In this document: positions 32,265-45,177 of the stretch, piece by piece
Layout of the letters: the number at the start of each line of letters is the position of its first letter
How positions within the stretch are numbered: position 1 is the first letter of the stretch
Origin: Zonotrichia leucophrys gambelii
Lineage: Eukaryota > Chordata > Aves > Passeriformes > Passerellidae
Length of the DNA stretch: 64,000 nt
Reading direction: 5' to 3'
Assembly (NCBI RefSeq): GCF_028769735.1
Contig: NW_026992285.1
Coordinates: forward strand, 124,001 to 188,000
Made by a program: the position numbers and the translations under genes
Notes under the pieces: model-generated
The model's input: the letters and a program-made list of their open reading frames with translations, nothing else
Database searches by the model: none
Told to the model about the DNA's origin: nothing

Positions 32265-32879
32265 TGTTAGGAAAACTGATCCTCTGTGTCAGAGGTTTGT
32301 CTGAAAAGGAAACAAAGAAATTCTATTGCCAAACGGGGGTCTATGTACAAATCACGAATGGGACGAGACTGCTGAGGAACACATCTCAAGCTGTTTATCG
32401 TCTAGCATCAGTCTCATTACATGGTTATGCAAATGGGAAAATGCCAGCACCTCACATGCCCAGCAGCAGACCAAGAAGTTAATGTTACAACTTACTTGAC
32501 AAGTTTTTTTACCAATCACACAAACAAAAAACATACTGACAGTAGTCCTATCCAACCACTATAAGAACACATACCTTTTGTTAAAACAATGCTTGCTTAT
32601 TTCAAATACAATAACTGCTTGCAAGTCTTAAAACACAATGCACAGAGCTCCATTTTTAAGTTTAGAACTTCCTAATATGTTGCTAGATATACTTTTCTGA
32701 AGTATAGGGAGTTATTCTAGCCAAGCGTTAAGACACGGACCATTGTTCTATTTGTCCTTATATAATTTTTCTGCTGAAAAATCTTATGGCTGCTGCTTAG
32801 CTCTAATCACAGTTCTGCTGTCACTGAGGCCTGCCTTTTGCAGCTTTCAAAAAAGTCTCTAATTGTAAGGATTCCCACA
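32265..32879 (-). mobile_element. ERV-C 5' LTR
   Basis: It starts TGTTAGGAAAACTG and probably ends ...GATTCCCACA where the tandem array begins. The right boundary is inferred from the TG...CA rule and the start of the array. ATTGG (minus CCAAT) occurs near 32510. No matching 3' LTR was found near 10 kb, so the far end of this provirus is lost or rearranged. Confidence 0.65.
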
Positions 32880-35011
32880 GGTATCAGCTCAGAGGTGGCA
32901 TTTGGAGAATAAAGGAAATTCAAGGTCTTAGTTTCTGTCAGAATTAGTTTTAGAGAAATCCAGCAAAGCTTGCAAATTTTCAGCTTGGCACTCCACTGTC
33001 ATCCAGTGCGAGTGGCTGCAAATGGAGGCCATTTTCCGTGGGAAAAATAAGTCATTTCCCCGGGGTCTGGGTATTAGATGAAAGGTGATGATGGAGGCTG
33101 TAAGGAAATGCTTTGCCTTAGTTTCTATGAGCTTTAGTTTTGGAGAAATCCAACATTGCTTGCAAATTTTTAGCTTGGCACCCCACTGTCAGCCAGTGTG
33201 AGTGGCCCCAAATGAAGGCCATTTTCCATGGAAGAAAAGAAGTCATTTCCCCAGGGTCTGGGTATCAACTAAGAGGAAGTGTTTGGAGCTGTAGGGATTT
33301 GCAGGGTCATAATTGCAGACAGCTTTACTTTTTGAGAAATCCCGCAAAATTTGTAAGTTTTTAGGTTGGGTCCCCTGTGAAAGCCAGGAGAAGTGGCCAC
33401 AGAGGCCATATTCCATCAGAAAAAGAAGTAAATTCTCCAGGCTCTGGGTTTCAGCTCAGAGGTGGTATTTGGGTCTTTAAGGGAATGTCATTTGTCCATG
33501 TCTCATTGTCTTCTCTAGGTCCTAGCTTCTTCAAGCTTTATTTTGGGAGTAAGCAAGCAAAGTTTGAAATATTTTAGCTTGGCACCCCAGCGTGGGCCAG
33601 TGGGAGTGGCCGCAAACAGAGGCCATTTTCCATGGGAAAAAGAAGTCATTTCCCCAGGGTCTGGAGGCCAGCTCAGATGTGGCATTTGGAACTCCTAGGG
33701 TGTTCAGTGTCCTAGTTGCTGTCAGCATTCTTTTCTCAGAAATCCGGCAATGTATAAAATTTTCAGGTTGGCACCACACTGTCGGCCAGTGCAAGTGACC
33801 ACAAACAGAGACCATTATCTGTGAGAAAAAGGAGTCATTTCTCCAGGGTCTGAGTATCAGCTCAGAGGTGGTGTTTGGGGCTATAGGGCCTGCTGGGTCC
33901 TCATTGCTGGAAACTTAAGTTTTTGAGAAATCCAGAGACGTCTGAAAATTTTTAGTTTGTCACCCTATTATTCGCCAGTGGAAGTGGCTGCAAACAGAGG
34001 CCATTTTCCATAGAAAAAAAAGTCATTTCTCCAGGGACTGGGTATAAGCTCAGAGGTGATGCTTGAGGCTCGAAGGGCATGCATGTTCAAATTTGAAGGC
34101 ACCTTTTGTTTTGGAGATATCCTGCAAAGTTTATAAATTTTTAGGTCTTCATCCCACTGTCGGCCAGTGCGAGTGGCTGCAAATGGAGCCCATTTTCCAT
34201 GGGAAAAAGAAGTCATTTCCCCACAGTCTAGGTATCGCCTCAGAGGTGGCATTTGGGGCTCCTAGGGCATGTATAGTCCTTGGTGCTGGCAGCTTTAGTT
34301 TTGGAGAAATCCAGTAAAGTTAATGCAATATTTTAGCTTGGCACGCCACTGTCTGCCAGTGCAAGTCACCACAAATGGAGACCATTTGAAATGGGAAAAA
34401 GAAGCACATTCCCCAGGGTCTGAGTATCAGCTCAGAGGTGGAGTTTGGAGATCTATGTATGGGCTAGTTCCTCCTTTCTGGCAGCTTTAGTTTTGGAGAA
34501 ATCCAGGTGAGTTTGCAAATTTTGTTTGGCACCCCAGTTTTGCAACTGCGGGTGGCTGCAAAAGGAAGCCATATTCCATGGGAAATGAAGTAATTTCTCC
34601 AGAGTCTGGGTATCAACTCAGAGGTGGTGTTTTGGATTGTAAAAGCATGTACGGTCCTATGTGCTATCAACTTAAACTTTGGAAAACATCATCTAACTTC
34701 ACAAATTTTTACGATGGCACCCTATTATTGGCCATTGTGAGCGGCTGCAAGCAGAGGCCATTTTCCATGAGATAAAGAAGTAATTTCCCCAGGGTCTGAG
34801 TATCAGTACAGAGGTAGCATTTCAGATTTTAAGGTATGCACAGCCCTAGTTGCACACAACTTTAGTTTTGAAAAAAATAATCTCAGTTTGCAAATTTTAA
34901 ATTGGCACCACACTGTTGGCTAGTGCAAATGGCCGCAAATGGAGGTCGTTTTCCATAAGAAAAAGGAGTCATTTCCCCAGAGTCTGCGTATCAACTCAGA
35001 GGCAGAGACTG

Positions 35012-36312
35012 TGTCATGGTTTGAGCCTGGCACAGAGCCAGTGCCCCCCATGAAAATGCCTCACCCTGGTGTCTGCTGTGAGATGTGACCAGGAATAAGC
35101 AAAACAGGCTCTAACTTAAACATAAAGACCACTTTATTACTTAAACTACAGGAAAATAGGGAAAGACTATAAGGAAAAGAAAAAAATTGAAAACCTTACA
35201 AAAACCACTTTTCCTCCTCCCCACTCCCTGACTTTCCCAATCCAATACATTCTCTCAAAAACACCAACTGCCCAGCCCGGCACGACACTTTAGTATACTC
35301 AAACTGCAGTTCATGAAGAGGAAAGGAGTCCTTCTTGTTCCATAGGCTTCTGGAAACACACTGAAACCTCGGATGCTTCCTTGTCACTTCGGCACCGCCC
35401 GGGGGAAAAAAAAGTCCTTTTGCCGCTTGTGACATGTTCCTTCCATGCCCAGTGCTCTCACCACCGTGCATGGATCAGAGCTGCTTTTAGGGTTGTCTTT
35501 CAAGGATGCCTTGTCTCACTCCAAAAAGGCACAGTCTCTGCTTTTGGGACAACTGTCCCCCCCATATTTTTCCAACCCCCTGGGGCCGGGGGGTCCTCAC
35601 GAATGAACCCTCCAGGTTTTGAGGCACTGCCTCCCCCTAAATGCAGTCTGTGTCACAGGAACAACTGAGTCCATGGCTACAAGAAAAAGTCCAGCCAAAA
35701 GGCCACTCCAAATCATCTCTCCCCATCCAATCATCTCCACAATCTCCGGGCCAAGTCATCTCATCTCTCATCTCCCTTCTTATTCAGCTTCGAGGAGGAT
35801 TAGCATTTTTGTAAGGCCCCAATCATGCAAGAAAGGGTTAAAAGTTTTCAGTCTCTGCTGTCGGTCCCGGAGCGACTCCCACGCACGCTGCCCACACGCT
35901 GCCGCTCCGGCCGGGCAGTCTCCCTCCTTCTCCTCCTGGCTGGCTGCTCTCCTGGGGGGGGGAGGGGGGGGGGGCTGCCCGATGTCTCGATGTCTCTTGG
36001 GGCTCCCCCACCCTTCCATCCTTGAAAGCCCCCTCAACCCCCACCTCTGTCCAGGCCCCAGGCCTACCGCATGGCTGGCCCCTCCCCTGCCCAGCAGCAG
36101 CGGGCCGGGCGGGGAAGAGATCTGACCTCTTCGCCCGACGATGTCCAAAAGAGGAAGTGCCAGGGCAGTGCCTTGCTTTTAACCCCTGTGTATTCTCGGA
36201 GGTGTGTCCAAACCCCACTGGCTACACCAGGTGTCAGTATGAAACCCAAAACCTTCATTGGTTTGACCACAGCTTCCCAGAATTCCCACTCCTTCCTGGT
36301 CAAACCATGACA
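35012..36312 (-). mobile_element. Solo LTR, 1.3 kb, in the array
   Basis: TG...CA ends that form a 13-bp inverted repeat (TGTCATGGTTTGA), flanked by exact GACTG at 35007-35011 and 36313-36317. AATAAAGTGG on the minus strand (near 35133) gives orientation. Array sequence resumes without loss on the far side. It includes G-rich runs near 35955-35975. Confidence 0.93.
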
Positions 36313-37709
36313 GACTGGTGTTCCTAGGGCATGGTCCTAGATGGTGGCTGCTTTAGTTTTGTAGAAATCTAGCAAAGTCTGCAGATTTTTAGGCTGGATC
36401 CCTAGTATTGGCCAGTGGAAATGGTCACAGAGGCCATTTTCCTTGGAAAAAAAGAAGTTATTTCCCCATGGTCTAGGTATCAGATTAAAGGTGGATATTG
36501 GGATTTTAAGGGACCGCTTGCTCCTAGTTTCAGCAAATTATAATTTTGGAGAAATTCATCCAAGTTTGCAAATTGTCAGTTGGCACCCTCTTATTGGCAA
36601 GTGCAACTAGCCGCAAATGGAGGCCATTTCCCATGGGAAAAGGAAGTAATTTCTCCAGGGTATCAGCTCATAGGTAGCATTTCAGATTTTAAGGCATGCG
36701 CAAGTTGAGGTCAACACAGATTTAGTTTTGGAGAAATCCAGTAAATTTTGCTAATTTTTAGGTTGTCACACTATTATTGGCCAGTGCAAGGGGCTGCAAA
36801 CAGAGGCCATTTCCCATGGGAAAAAGAAGTCATTTCCCCAGGGTCTGGGTACCATCACAGAGGTGGCATTTGGGATTGTAAAGGCATGTATGTTGCTAGT
36901 TGCTGTCAGCTTTAGTTTTGGAGAAATCCAGAAAAGTCTGCTAGTTTTTATATTGTCACTGTATTGATGGCCTGTGCGAGTGGCCACAAAGGGTGGCCAT
37001 TTTCCATGAGAAAAAAAATCCTTTCCCAAGTGTCTGGGTATTGGCGCAGAGGTGGCATTTCGGATTTTAAGGCATGCACTGTCCTTCTGCATGCAGCTTT
37101 AATTTTGGATAAAATCGCAGTTTTCAACTTTTGATGTTTGCAGCCTATTATCAGCCAGTGCGAGACAGAGCGAACGGAGGCCATTTTCCATGGGAAAAGA
37201 AGTCATTTCCCCAGAGTCTAGGCATCAGCTCAGAAGTGGCAATTGGTGTGTCTAGGATTCCACGGTCATAGTTGATGGCCACTTTAGTTTTGGGGAAAGC
37301 AAGCAAAGTTTACAAATTTTTAGGTTTTCAGCCTATTATTAGCCTGTGTGAGTGGCTGCACAAAGGCCATTTTCTCTGGGAAAAAGAAGTAATTTCCCCA
37401 GGGTCTGGGTATCAGCTCAGAGGTGGCAACTGGGGTTCCTAGGGCATGCATGGTACTTGCTGCTGACAGTTTTAGTTTTAAAGGAATTCAGAAAATTTCA
37501 CAAATTTTTACATTGGCACTTTATTATGGGCCTGTGCAAGTGGCCACAAATGGAGGCCATTTTCCATGGGAAAAAGAATTCATTTCCCCAGGGTTCTGGG
37601 TGTCAGCTCAGAAGTGGTATTTTGGATTTTAAGGCATGCACAGTCCTAGTTGCATGCCATCAGAAATCAAGCCAACCCATGACGAGGGGGAGAAATTATT
37701 CATTATGAC

Positions 37710-38176
37710 TGTTTTGCGGAGATAGCAAAAAACTCCACAACTTTGTGAAAGTTGTAAAGCCGGTATGTTTATTACAGCACCGGACGCATGTGGAGATTAC
37801 TCTCCTTAAAAGACATGCGTACCTCTGGGAACTTCAGGTCCCTTTTTATCCCCCTCTAAAATACATATGCATACAATTTCACAATAGGTTCATACATATT
37901 AATTTTTATTAATTTTGTGTGACATTTGCCGCTAGTTCTTCTTTATCAGAAGGAATTCTTAGGTCACGTTGACCTGCTCTCACAGCAGTCTCTCTGTCTC
38001 TCTTTATCATCCTCTGTCTCCCCGCCCTTATCTCTGTCCTTCACTGAATCAGTTTCCCTGAGCCTAGGCTTTGCAGTCAGGCTACATAGCTATGTTTTCT
38101 AACCACAGACTCAAAGATGTACATTTCACCTAAATCAAAATGGATTTCTACTCTGGAGAATTTCTACGCTGTCTCA
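37710..38176 (-). mobile_element. Solo LTR of the Provirus 2 family
   Basis: 467 bp, starts TGTTTTGCGGAGATAG, ends ...CGCTGTCTCA, flanked by exact TGAC at 37706-37709 and 38177-38180. It shares AATAAACATACC and GATAAAAAGG with the Provirus 2 LTRs but is longer and diverged, so it is a related subfamily. Confidence 0.92.
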
Positions 38177-38203
38177 TGACCCCATGGATCCAAAACACAG
38201 GAC

Positions 38204-38595
38204 TGTGACAGCGGTCACGGGGGTCTTTGGATGAGGGAAGAGATGTAGATCTGACTCCATGTTTCAGAAGGCTTGATTTATTATTTTATGATATATATTA
38301 CATTAGACTGTACTAAAGAAATAGAAGGAAAAGCTTCATCTCAGAACGCTAGCTAATCTAAGAATAGAAAGGAAAAGAATGATAACAAATGCAGCTGGCT
38401 CGGACAGAGAGAGAGAGCCAGCTCTGCTGTGACTGGTCACTAAATCCTAACATCCACACAAGACCAATCACAGATCCACCTGTTGCATTCCACAGCAGCA
38501 GATAACCACTGTTTACATTTTGTTCCTGGAGCCTCTAAGCTTCTCAGGAAGAAAAAATCCTAAGAAAGGATTTTCATAAAAGGATGTCTGCGACA
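38204..38595 (-). mobile_element. Solo LTR
   Basis: 392 bp, starts TGTGACAGCGGTCACGGG, ends ...GATGTCTGCGACA. It is flanked by CAGGAC (38198-38203) and CAGGAG (38596-38601), a 6-bp duplication with one mismatch. AATAAATCAAG on the minus strand gives orientation. It resembles a widespread passerine LTR. Confidence 0.85.
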
Positions 38596-41500
38596 CAGGA
38601 GAACAAATGAGATAAGAATTGTTTTTTCTTTCTTGGAGGTTTACAGAATGTGATCCCAGAAATATGCTTGGGAACTTAGGCCTGGCATTTTCTCTGCAGA
38701 GAAATGCGGCCAGAGCGTGCAACTGTAGTTTTGGAAAACTTCATCAAAGTTTGCAAATTCATTAGGTTAGTCCCTATCAATGGCCAGTGGGAATAGCTGC
38801 AAACGGGGGCCATTTTTCATGGGAAAAAAAAGTCATTTCCACAGGGTTGGGGTATTAGCTCAGAGGCGGCATTTGGGGCTCCAAAGAAAGGCATGGTCCT
38901 AGTTGCTGGCAGCTGTAGTTTTGGAGAAATCCGGAAAAGGTTGCTAGATTTATGTTGTCACACTCTTATTGCCCAGTGTGAGTGACTGCAAATGGAGGTC
39001 ACTTTCCATGGGAAATACAAGTCATTCTGCCCAGGATCTGGGGATCAGATGAAAGGTAGCCTTTGTGGCCCTAAAGATTTGGAGGGTCCAAGTTGCTGGC
39101 AGCTGTAGTTTTGGAGAAATCAAAAAGTTTGCCAGTTTCTAGCTTAGCACCACATGGTCGGCCAGTTCAAGTGGGGACAAACAGAGGCCATTCTCCATAG
39201 GAAAAAGAAGCAAATTCCCAAGGGACTGGGGATCAGATGAAAGGCGGCCTTTGGGACTCAAAGGACTTGAAGGGTCCTACTTGCTGGCAGCTTTGGCTTT
39301 GGAGAAATGCAGCAAAGTTTGCCAATTCCTAACCTTGCGCCACCCTGTCGACAGGGTGAGTGACTGAAAACAACGGCCATTTTACATAGGAAAAAGTAGT
39401 CATTTCCCCGGGGTCTGGGGATCAGATGAAAGGTGGCTTTTGGGTCTCTAAGGATTTGTAGGGTCCTAGTTGCTGGCAGCTTTAGTTTTGGAGAAATCCA
39501 GCTAAGGCTTCCAATTTCTAGCCGGGCTGTGCCATGCTGGCCAAGCTAAGTGGCCAAAAACGGAGACCATTTTGCATGGGAAAAAGAAGTCCTTTCTCCA
39601 CGGTTGGGGTAAAAGATAAAAAGTGGCCTTTGGGGCTCAAAGGACTTGTAGGTTCCTGATTGCTGGAAGCAGTAGATTTGGAGAAAACCAGGAAAGTTTG
39701 CCAATTTCTAGCAAGGCACCGCCCTGGCAGCCAGGGAAAGTGGCCACAAACGGAGGCCATTTTCCATGGGAAAAATAGTCATTTCCCTAGGGTCTGGGTA
39801 TCAGAAAAAAACTGGCATTTGGGGCTCTAGGAACTTGCAGGGTCCTAGTTGCTGGCAGTTTTAGTTTTGTACAAATCCTGGAATGTTTGCCAATTTCTTG
39901 CATGAAACCACCCTTTCGGCTGGGGTGAGGGACCCAAAACAGAGGCCATTTTCTATAGGAAAAAGAAGTCATTTCGCCAGGGTCTGGGGATCAGATGAAA
40001 TGTGGTTTTTGTATCTCTAAATACTTGCAGGGTGAGAGTTGCTGGCAACTTTGGTTTTGGAGAAATCCAGCAAAGTTTTCCATTTTAAAGCTTGGAACCA
40101 CCCTGTCGACCAAGGCAAGTGACCACAAATAAAGGGCAGGGACTTGCAGGGTTCTAGTTGCTGGAACTTTTAGTTTTGGAGAAATCCAGCAATGTCTTCC
40201 AATTTCTGGACTGTAACCGTCCTGTCGGCCAGGGCGACGGGCCATAAAAGGAGGCCATTTTCAGTGGGAAAAAGCAATCCTTTCTCCATGGTCTGGAGAT
40301 CTGATGAAAAGTGCCTTTTAGGGCTCAAGGGACTTGCAGGGTCCAAGTTGCTGGCCATTTTAGTTTTGGAGAAACCCAGCAAAGTTTGCCAATTTCTAAC
40401 CTGACCCCGCCTTGGCCTCCAAAGCGAGTGACTGCAAACAGAAGCCATTTTCCATGGGAAAAAGAAGTAATTTCCCCAGGGTCGGGTGATCAGATGAAAG
40501 GTGGCCTTTGAGGAACTAAGGACTTGCAGGGTTGTAGTTTCTGGCAGATTTAGTTTTGGAGAAATCCAGTAAAGTTTTCCAATTTCTATCTTGGCACTGC
40601 CCTGTAGACTACAGAAACTGGCCACGAGCAGAGGCCAGTTTCCATGGGAAAAACAAGTCATTTTCCCATGGTCTGGGGATCAGATGCAAGATGGCCTTTG
40701 GGGCTCTTAGGAACGCACAGTCCTAGTTGCTGGCAGCTTTAGTTTGGTGAAACCTTGCAAAGTTTGCCAATTTCTAGCCTTAAACCACCCTATCGACCAG
40801 GGCAACGGATCACTAACAAAGGCCATTTTCCATGGGAAAAAGAAGTCCTTTCCCCAAGGTGTGGAGATCAGATGAAAGGTGGTGTTTGGTGTTCTAAATA
40901 CTTGCAGGGTCCTAGTTGCTGGAAGCTTTAATTTTGGGCAAATCCAGCAGAATTTGCCAAATTCTAACTTGGAACCGCCCTGTCGACCAAGGTGAGAGAC
41001 AGCAATCAGAGGCCATTTTCCTTGGGAAAAAAAAGTCATTTCCCCAGGTTCTGGGGATCAGATGAAAGGTGGTCTTTGGGGGCATAAGCAAGGCAGCATC
41101 CTAGTTGCTGGCAGTTATAGTTTTGGAGAAATCCAGGAAAGTTTTCTAGTTTTAAGCTTGGCACTGCCCTATCAGCCAGGGAGAGTGACCACAAACAAAG
41201 GCAATTTTCCCTGGGACAAAGAAGTCATTTCCCCAGGGTCTGGGGATCAGGTGAAAGGTGGGGTTGGGGGCTCTAAGGACTTGCAGGTTCCTAGATGCTG
41301 GCAACATCCGTTTTGGAAAAGTCCAGCAAAATTTGCCATTTTGTAGCAGTGCGCCGCCTTGTCAACCCAAGAAACTGACCACAATCAGAGGGCTTTTTCA
41401 ATGGGAAAAATAAGTCATTTTCCCACGGTCTGGGGATCAAATGCAAGGTGGCCTTTGGCATTCTAAGGAATGCAGGGTCCTAGTTGCTGGCAGCTTTAGT

Positions 41501-41923
41501 TTGTAGAAACCCAGAAAAAGTTTGCAAATTTCTAGTGTGGCGCCGCCCTGTCGCCTGGGGCGAAGGGCCACAAACGGAGGGCATTTTCCATGGGAAAATG
41601 TAGTCCTTTCCCCATGGTCTGGGGATCAAATGCAAGGTGGCCTATGAGGCTCTAAGGACTTGTTGTGTCCTAGTTGCTGGCAGCTTTAGTTTTGGAGAAA
41701 TCCAGCAAAGTTTTCCACTTTTAAGCTTGGCACCGCTTTGTCAGCCAGGGCAAGTGACCGCAAAGAGAGGCCATTTTCCATGGGAAAAAGAGGTAATTTT
41801 TCCAGGGTCTGGGGATCAAGTGAAAGCTGGCCTTTGGGGTTCTAAAAACGTGCTGGGTCCTAGTTGCTGGCAGCTTTAATTTTGTAGAAATTCTGGAATG
41901 TTTGCCAATTTCCTGCATGAAAC

Positions 41924-42329
41924 TGTTAGCGTTCAAAAACACATAATCACATAGCAATTATAATGAGGTGCTTTTTATTTAAGAGCTCTGGGAATTGGGG
42001 TGTTACCCAAATCTGATTCCGACCATACATTTAAAATGAGCGTCTCTTACACTCTACAGTTATATAACTTTCATGGTAATTATTAAACTTATATTGTTGT
42101 ATTGTATACATAGATTTCAGCTAAACATATACCCCCTTTGAATTTCCTACATAGTTTCTCATTATTATTCTTATGGCTATATAAAAATTATATTTAATTG
42201 GTAAACAATCATCACATCTACCAATTATATCATTTATCATACTGCTTACACAGGTGCAGTAGATCTGGGAAAACACAAAGCTTAAGGTTACAGATTCTAT
42301 CTTTAACTTTTTCCTGGGCTCCACTATCA
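41924..42329 (-). mobile_element. Solo LTR, family B copy 1, in the array
   Basis: 406 bp, TGTTAGCGTTC to ...CTCCACTATCA, flanked by exact AAAC (41920-41923 and 42330-42333). AATAAAAAGC on the minus strand gives orientation. Homologous to 48651-49069. Confidence 0.92.
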
Positions 42330-44741
42330 AAACCACCCTGTCGGGTGGGGTGAGGGACCGAAAACAGAGGCCATTTTCGATGGGAAAAAGAAGTCATTTT
42401 CCGAGGGTCTGGGGATCAGAGTAAAGGAGGCCTTCAGGGCACTTAGGAATTCAGGGTCCTAGTAGCTGTCAGCTTTAATTTTGGAGAAATACAGCAGAGT
42501 TTGCCAATTTCTAGCTTGGCACCACCATGTTTGCCAGGATGAATGGCTAGAAACGGAGGCCATTTTCCATGGGAAAATGAAGTCATTTTCTGAGGGTCTG
42601 GGGATCAGATGAAAGGTGGCCTTTGGTGCTCCAAATACTTGCAGTGTCCTAGTTGCTGTCAGTTTTAGTTTTGGAGAAATCCAGCAAAGTTATCCAATTT
42701 CTAATTTGTCCTCGCCTTATCGACCAACATGAGTGACTGCAAACAGAGGCAATTTTCAAAGGGAAAAAGAAGTCATTTCGCCAGGGTCTGGGGATCAGAT
42801 GAAAGGTGGTGTTTAGGGGCTCTAGGGACTTGCAGGATTGTACTTGCTGGCAGCTTTAATTTTGGAGAAATCCAGCAAAGTTTCCCAATTTCCAGTCGGG
42901 CGTTGCCCTGTGGCCTGGGCTATTGGCCGCAAATGGATGGCTTTTTTTCTGTGGGAAAAAGAAGTTATTTCCTCAGGGTCTTGAGATCAGATACAAGGTG
43001 GCCTTTGGGGCGCTTAGGAATTCAGGGTCCTAGTTGCTGGCAGCTTTAGTTTTGGAGAAATGCAGCAAAATTCGCCAATATCTAACCTGGCGCCCTCCTG
43101 TCAGCCACAGCAGGTAGCCGCAAAATGGAGGCCATTTTCCATGGGAAAATAAAGTCATTTCCATAGGGTCTGGGGATCAGATGAAAGGTGGCACTTGGGG
43201 CTCTAAATACTTGCAGGGTCCTTGTTGCTGGCAGTTTTAGTTTAGGTGAAATCCAGCAAAATTATCCAATTTCTAACCTGGCCCTGCCTTTTCGACCAAA
43301 GCGAGTGACTGCAAACAGAGGCCACTTTCCATGGGAAAAAGAAATCATTTCCCCATGTGCTGGGGATCAGATGAAAGGTGGTCTTTGGGGCTCTAAGTAA
43401 TGCAGTGTCCTAGTTGCCGGCAGCTTTAGTTTGTAGAAACCCAGCAAAGTTTGCCAATTTCCAGCCTGAAACCCACCTGTCAGCCAGGGCGAGGGGCCTC
43501 AAAGGGAGGCAATTTTCCATGGGAAAAAGAAGTTATTTCCCTAGGGTCGGGGGATCAGATTAAAAGTGGGGTTTGGGTCTCTTAGGACTTGCAGGGTCCT
43601 AGTTGCTCGCCGCTTTAGTTTTGGAGAAATCCAGCAAAGCTTGCAAATTTGTAGCATGGAACTGCCCTGTTGGCCAGGGCGAGTGGTTGCAAACGGTTGC
43701 CATTTTCCATGAGAAAGAGAAGTCATTTCCCCAGGGTCTGGGGATCAGATGCAAGGTGACCTTTGGGGCTCTTAGGAATTCAGGGTCCAAGTTGTTGGCA
43801 GCTTTTTGTAGAAACCCAGCAAAGTTTTCCAAATTCTATACTGAAATCCACATGTCAGCAAGGGCGAGTGGCAGCAAACAGAGGCCATTTTCCGTGGGAA
43901 AAAGAACTCCTTTCCCCAGGGCCTGGGCATCAGATGAAAGTTGGCATTTGGGGCTCTTAGGACTTACAGGGTCCTAGTGGCTTGCAGGTTTACTTTTGGA
44001 GAAATCCAGCAATGTTTGCCAATTTGTAGCTTGGAACCGCCCTGTCAGGCAGGACGAGAGGCTGGAAATGGTGGCCATTCTCCATGGCACAAAGAAGTCA
44101 TTTCCCAAGGATATGGGGATCAGATGAACGGTGGCCTTTGGGGCTCAAAAGAATGCAGGGTCCTAGTTGCTGGCAGCTTTAATTTTGGAGAAGTGCAGCA
44201 AAGTTTACAAATTTCTAGCAGGACACCACCCTGTCGGCCAGGGCAAGTGGCCGCAAACGGAGGCCATTTTCCATGGGAAAAAGAAGTAATATATTCAGGG
44301 CTTGGACTATCAGATGAAAGGTGGCATTTGGGGCTCTAGGGACTTGCAGGATCGTACTTGTTGGCAGCTTTAATTTTGGAGAAATTCAGCAAAGTTTGCC
44401 AATTTCTAACCTGGCCCCGCCTTTTTCATCAAAGTGAGTCACTGCAAACAGAGGCCATTTTCCATGAGAAAAAAGTCATTTCCCCAGTGTCGGGTAATCA
44501 GATGAAATGTGGCCTTTGAGGCTCTAAGTACTTGATGGGCCCTAGTTGCTGGCAGCCTTAGTTTTGGGGAAATCCTGCTTAGTTTCTACTTTTAGCCTTG
44601 GCACCGCCCTGTCAGCCTGGGAAATTGACCGCAAACAGAGGCCATTTTCCATGGGAAAAAGAAGTCATTGCCCCAGGGTCGGGTAATCCGATGAAAGGTG
44701 GCGTCTGGGCCTCTAAGGACTTGCAGGGTCCTAGTCGCTGG

Positions 44742-45177
44742 TGTTTTTGGAGAGAGTCAAAAACTCCACAACTTTGTTGAAGTTGTAAAGCCGGTATGTT
44801 TATTATTGCAACGCTGGAAGCATGCGGAGATTTCTCTCCTAAAAAAGGCATGCATACCTCTTGGAACTTCAGATCCCTTTTTATCCCCCTCCCAAATACA
44901 TATGCATACAGTTTCACAATAGGTTCATACATATTAATTTTTGCGTGACATTTGCCTCTAGTTCTTTTTATCAGAAAGAAATTCTGGGTCAGGCTGACCT
45001 GCTCCCACAGCAGTTTCTGTTTCTCCACATCTGTCTCCCCCTGTCTGCTCCTTATCTCTGTCCTGCAGGTTTTGCAGTTTTCCCTTTAGCCTAGGCCTTA
45101 CAGACTTTTCACCCTTTACAGACATTTCACCCAATTCAAAATGGATTTCTACTCTGGGGGATTTTTACTCTGTCTCA
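44742..45177 (-). mobile_element. Solo LTR of the Provirus 2 family, in the array
   Basis: 436 bp, starts TGTTTTTGGAGAGAGTC, ends ...CTCTGTCTCA, flanked by exact CTGG (44738-44741 and 45178-45181). It shares AATAAACATACC and GATAAAAAGG with the other copies. Array sequence continues on both sides. Confidence 0.92.

Larger units (their letters stand above)
37661..38719. other. Foreign segment in the array holding two LTRs
   Basis: The array breaks off after ...CAGTCCTAGTTGCATGCC near 37660 and resumes near 38720 at GTGCAACTGTAGTTTTGG. The pieces outside the two LTRs (37661-37709, 38181-38203, 38602-38719) are not array sequence and may be the remains of an older insertion. Confidence 0.6.
32880..38950. 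repeat. Array monomers, left type
   Basis: Units here carry GTCTGGGTATCAGCTCAGAGG and GGCATGCATGGTCCTAGTTG, with GCAAATTTTTAGG after the GGAGAAATCC motif. One unit near 33070 mixes features of the right type (ATTAGATGAAAGG). Confidence 0.8.
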
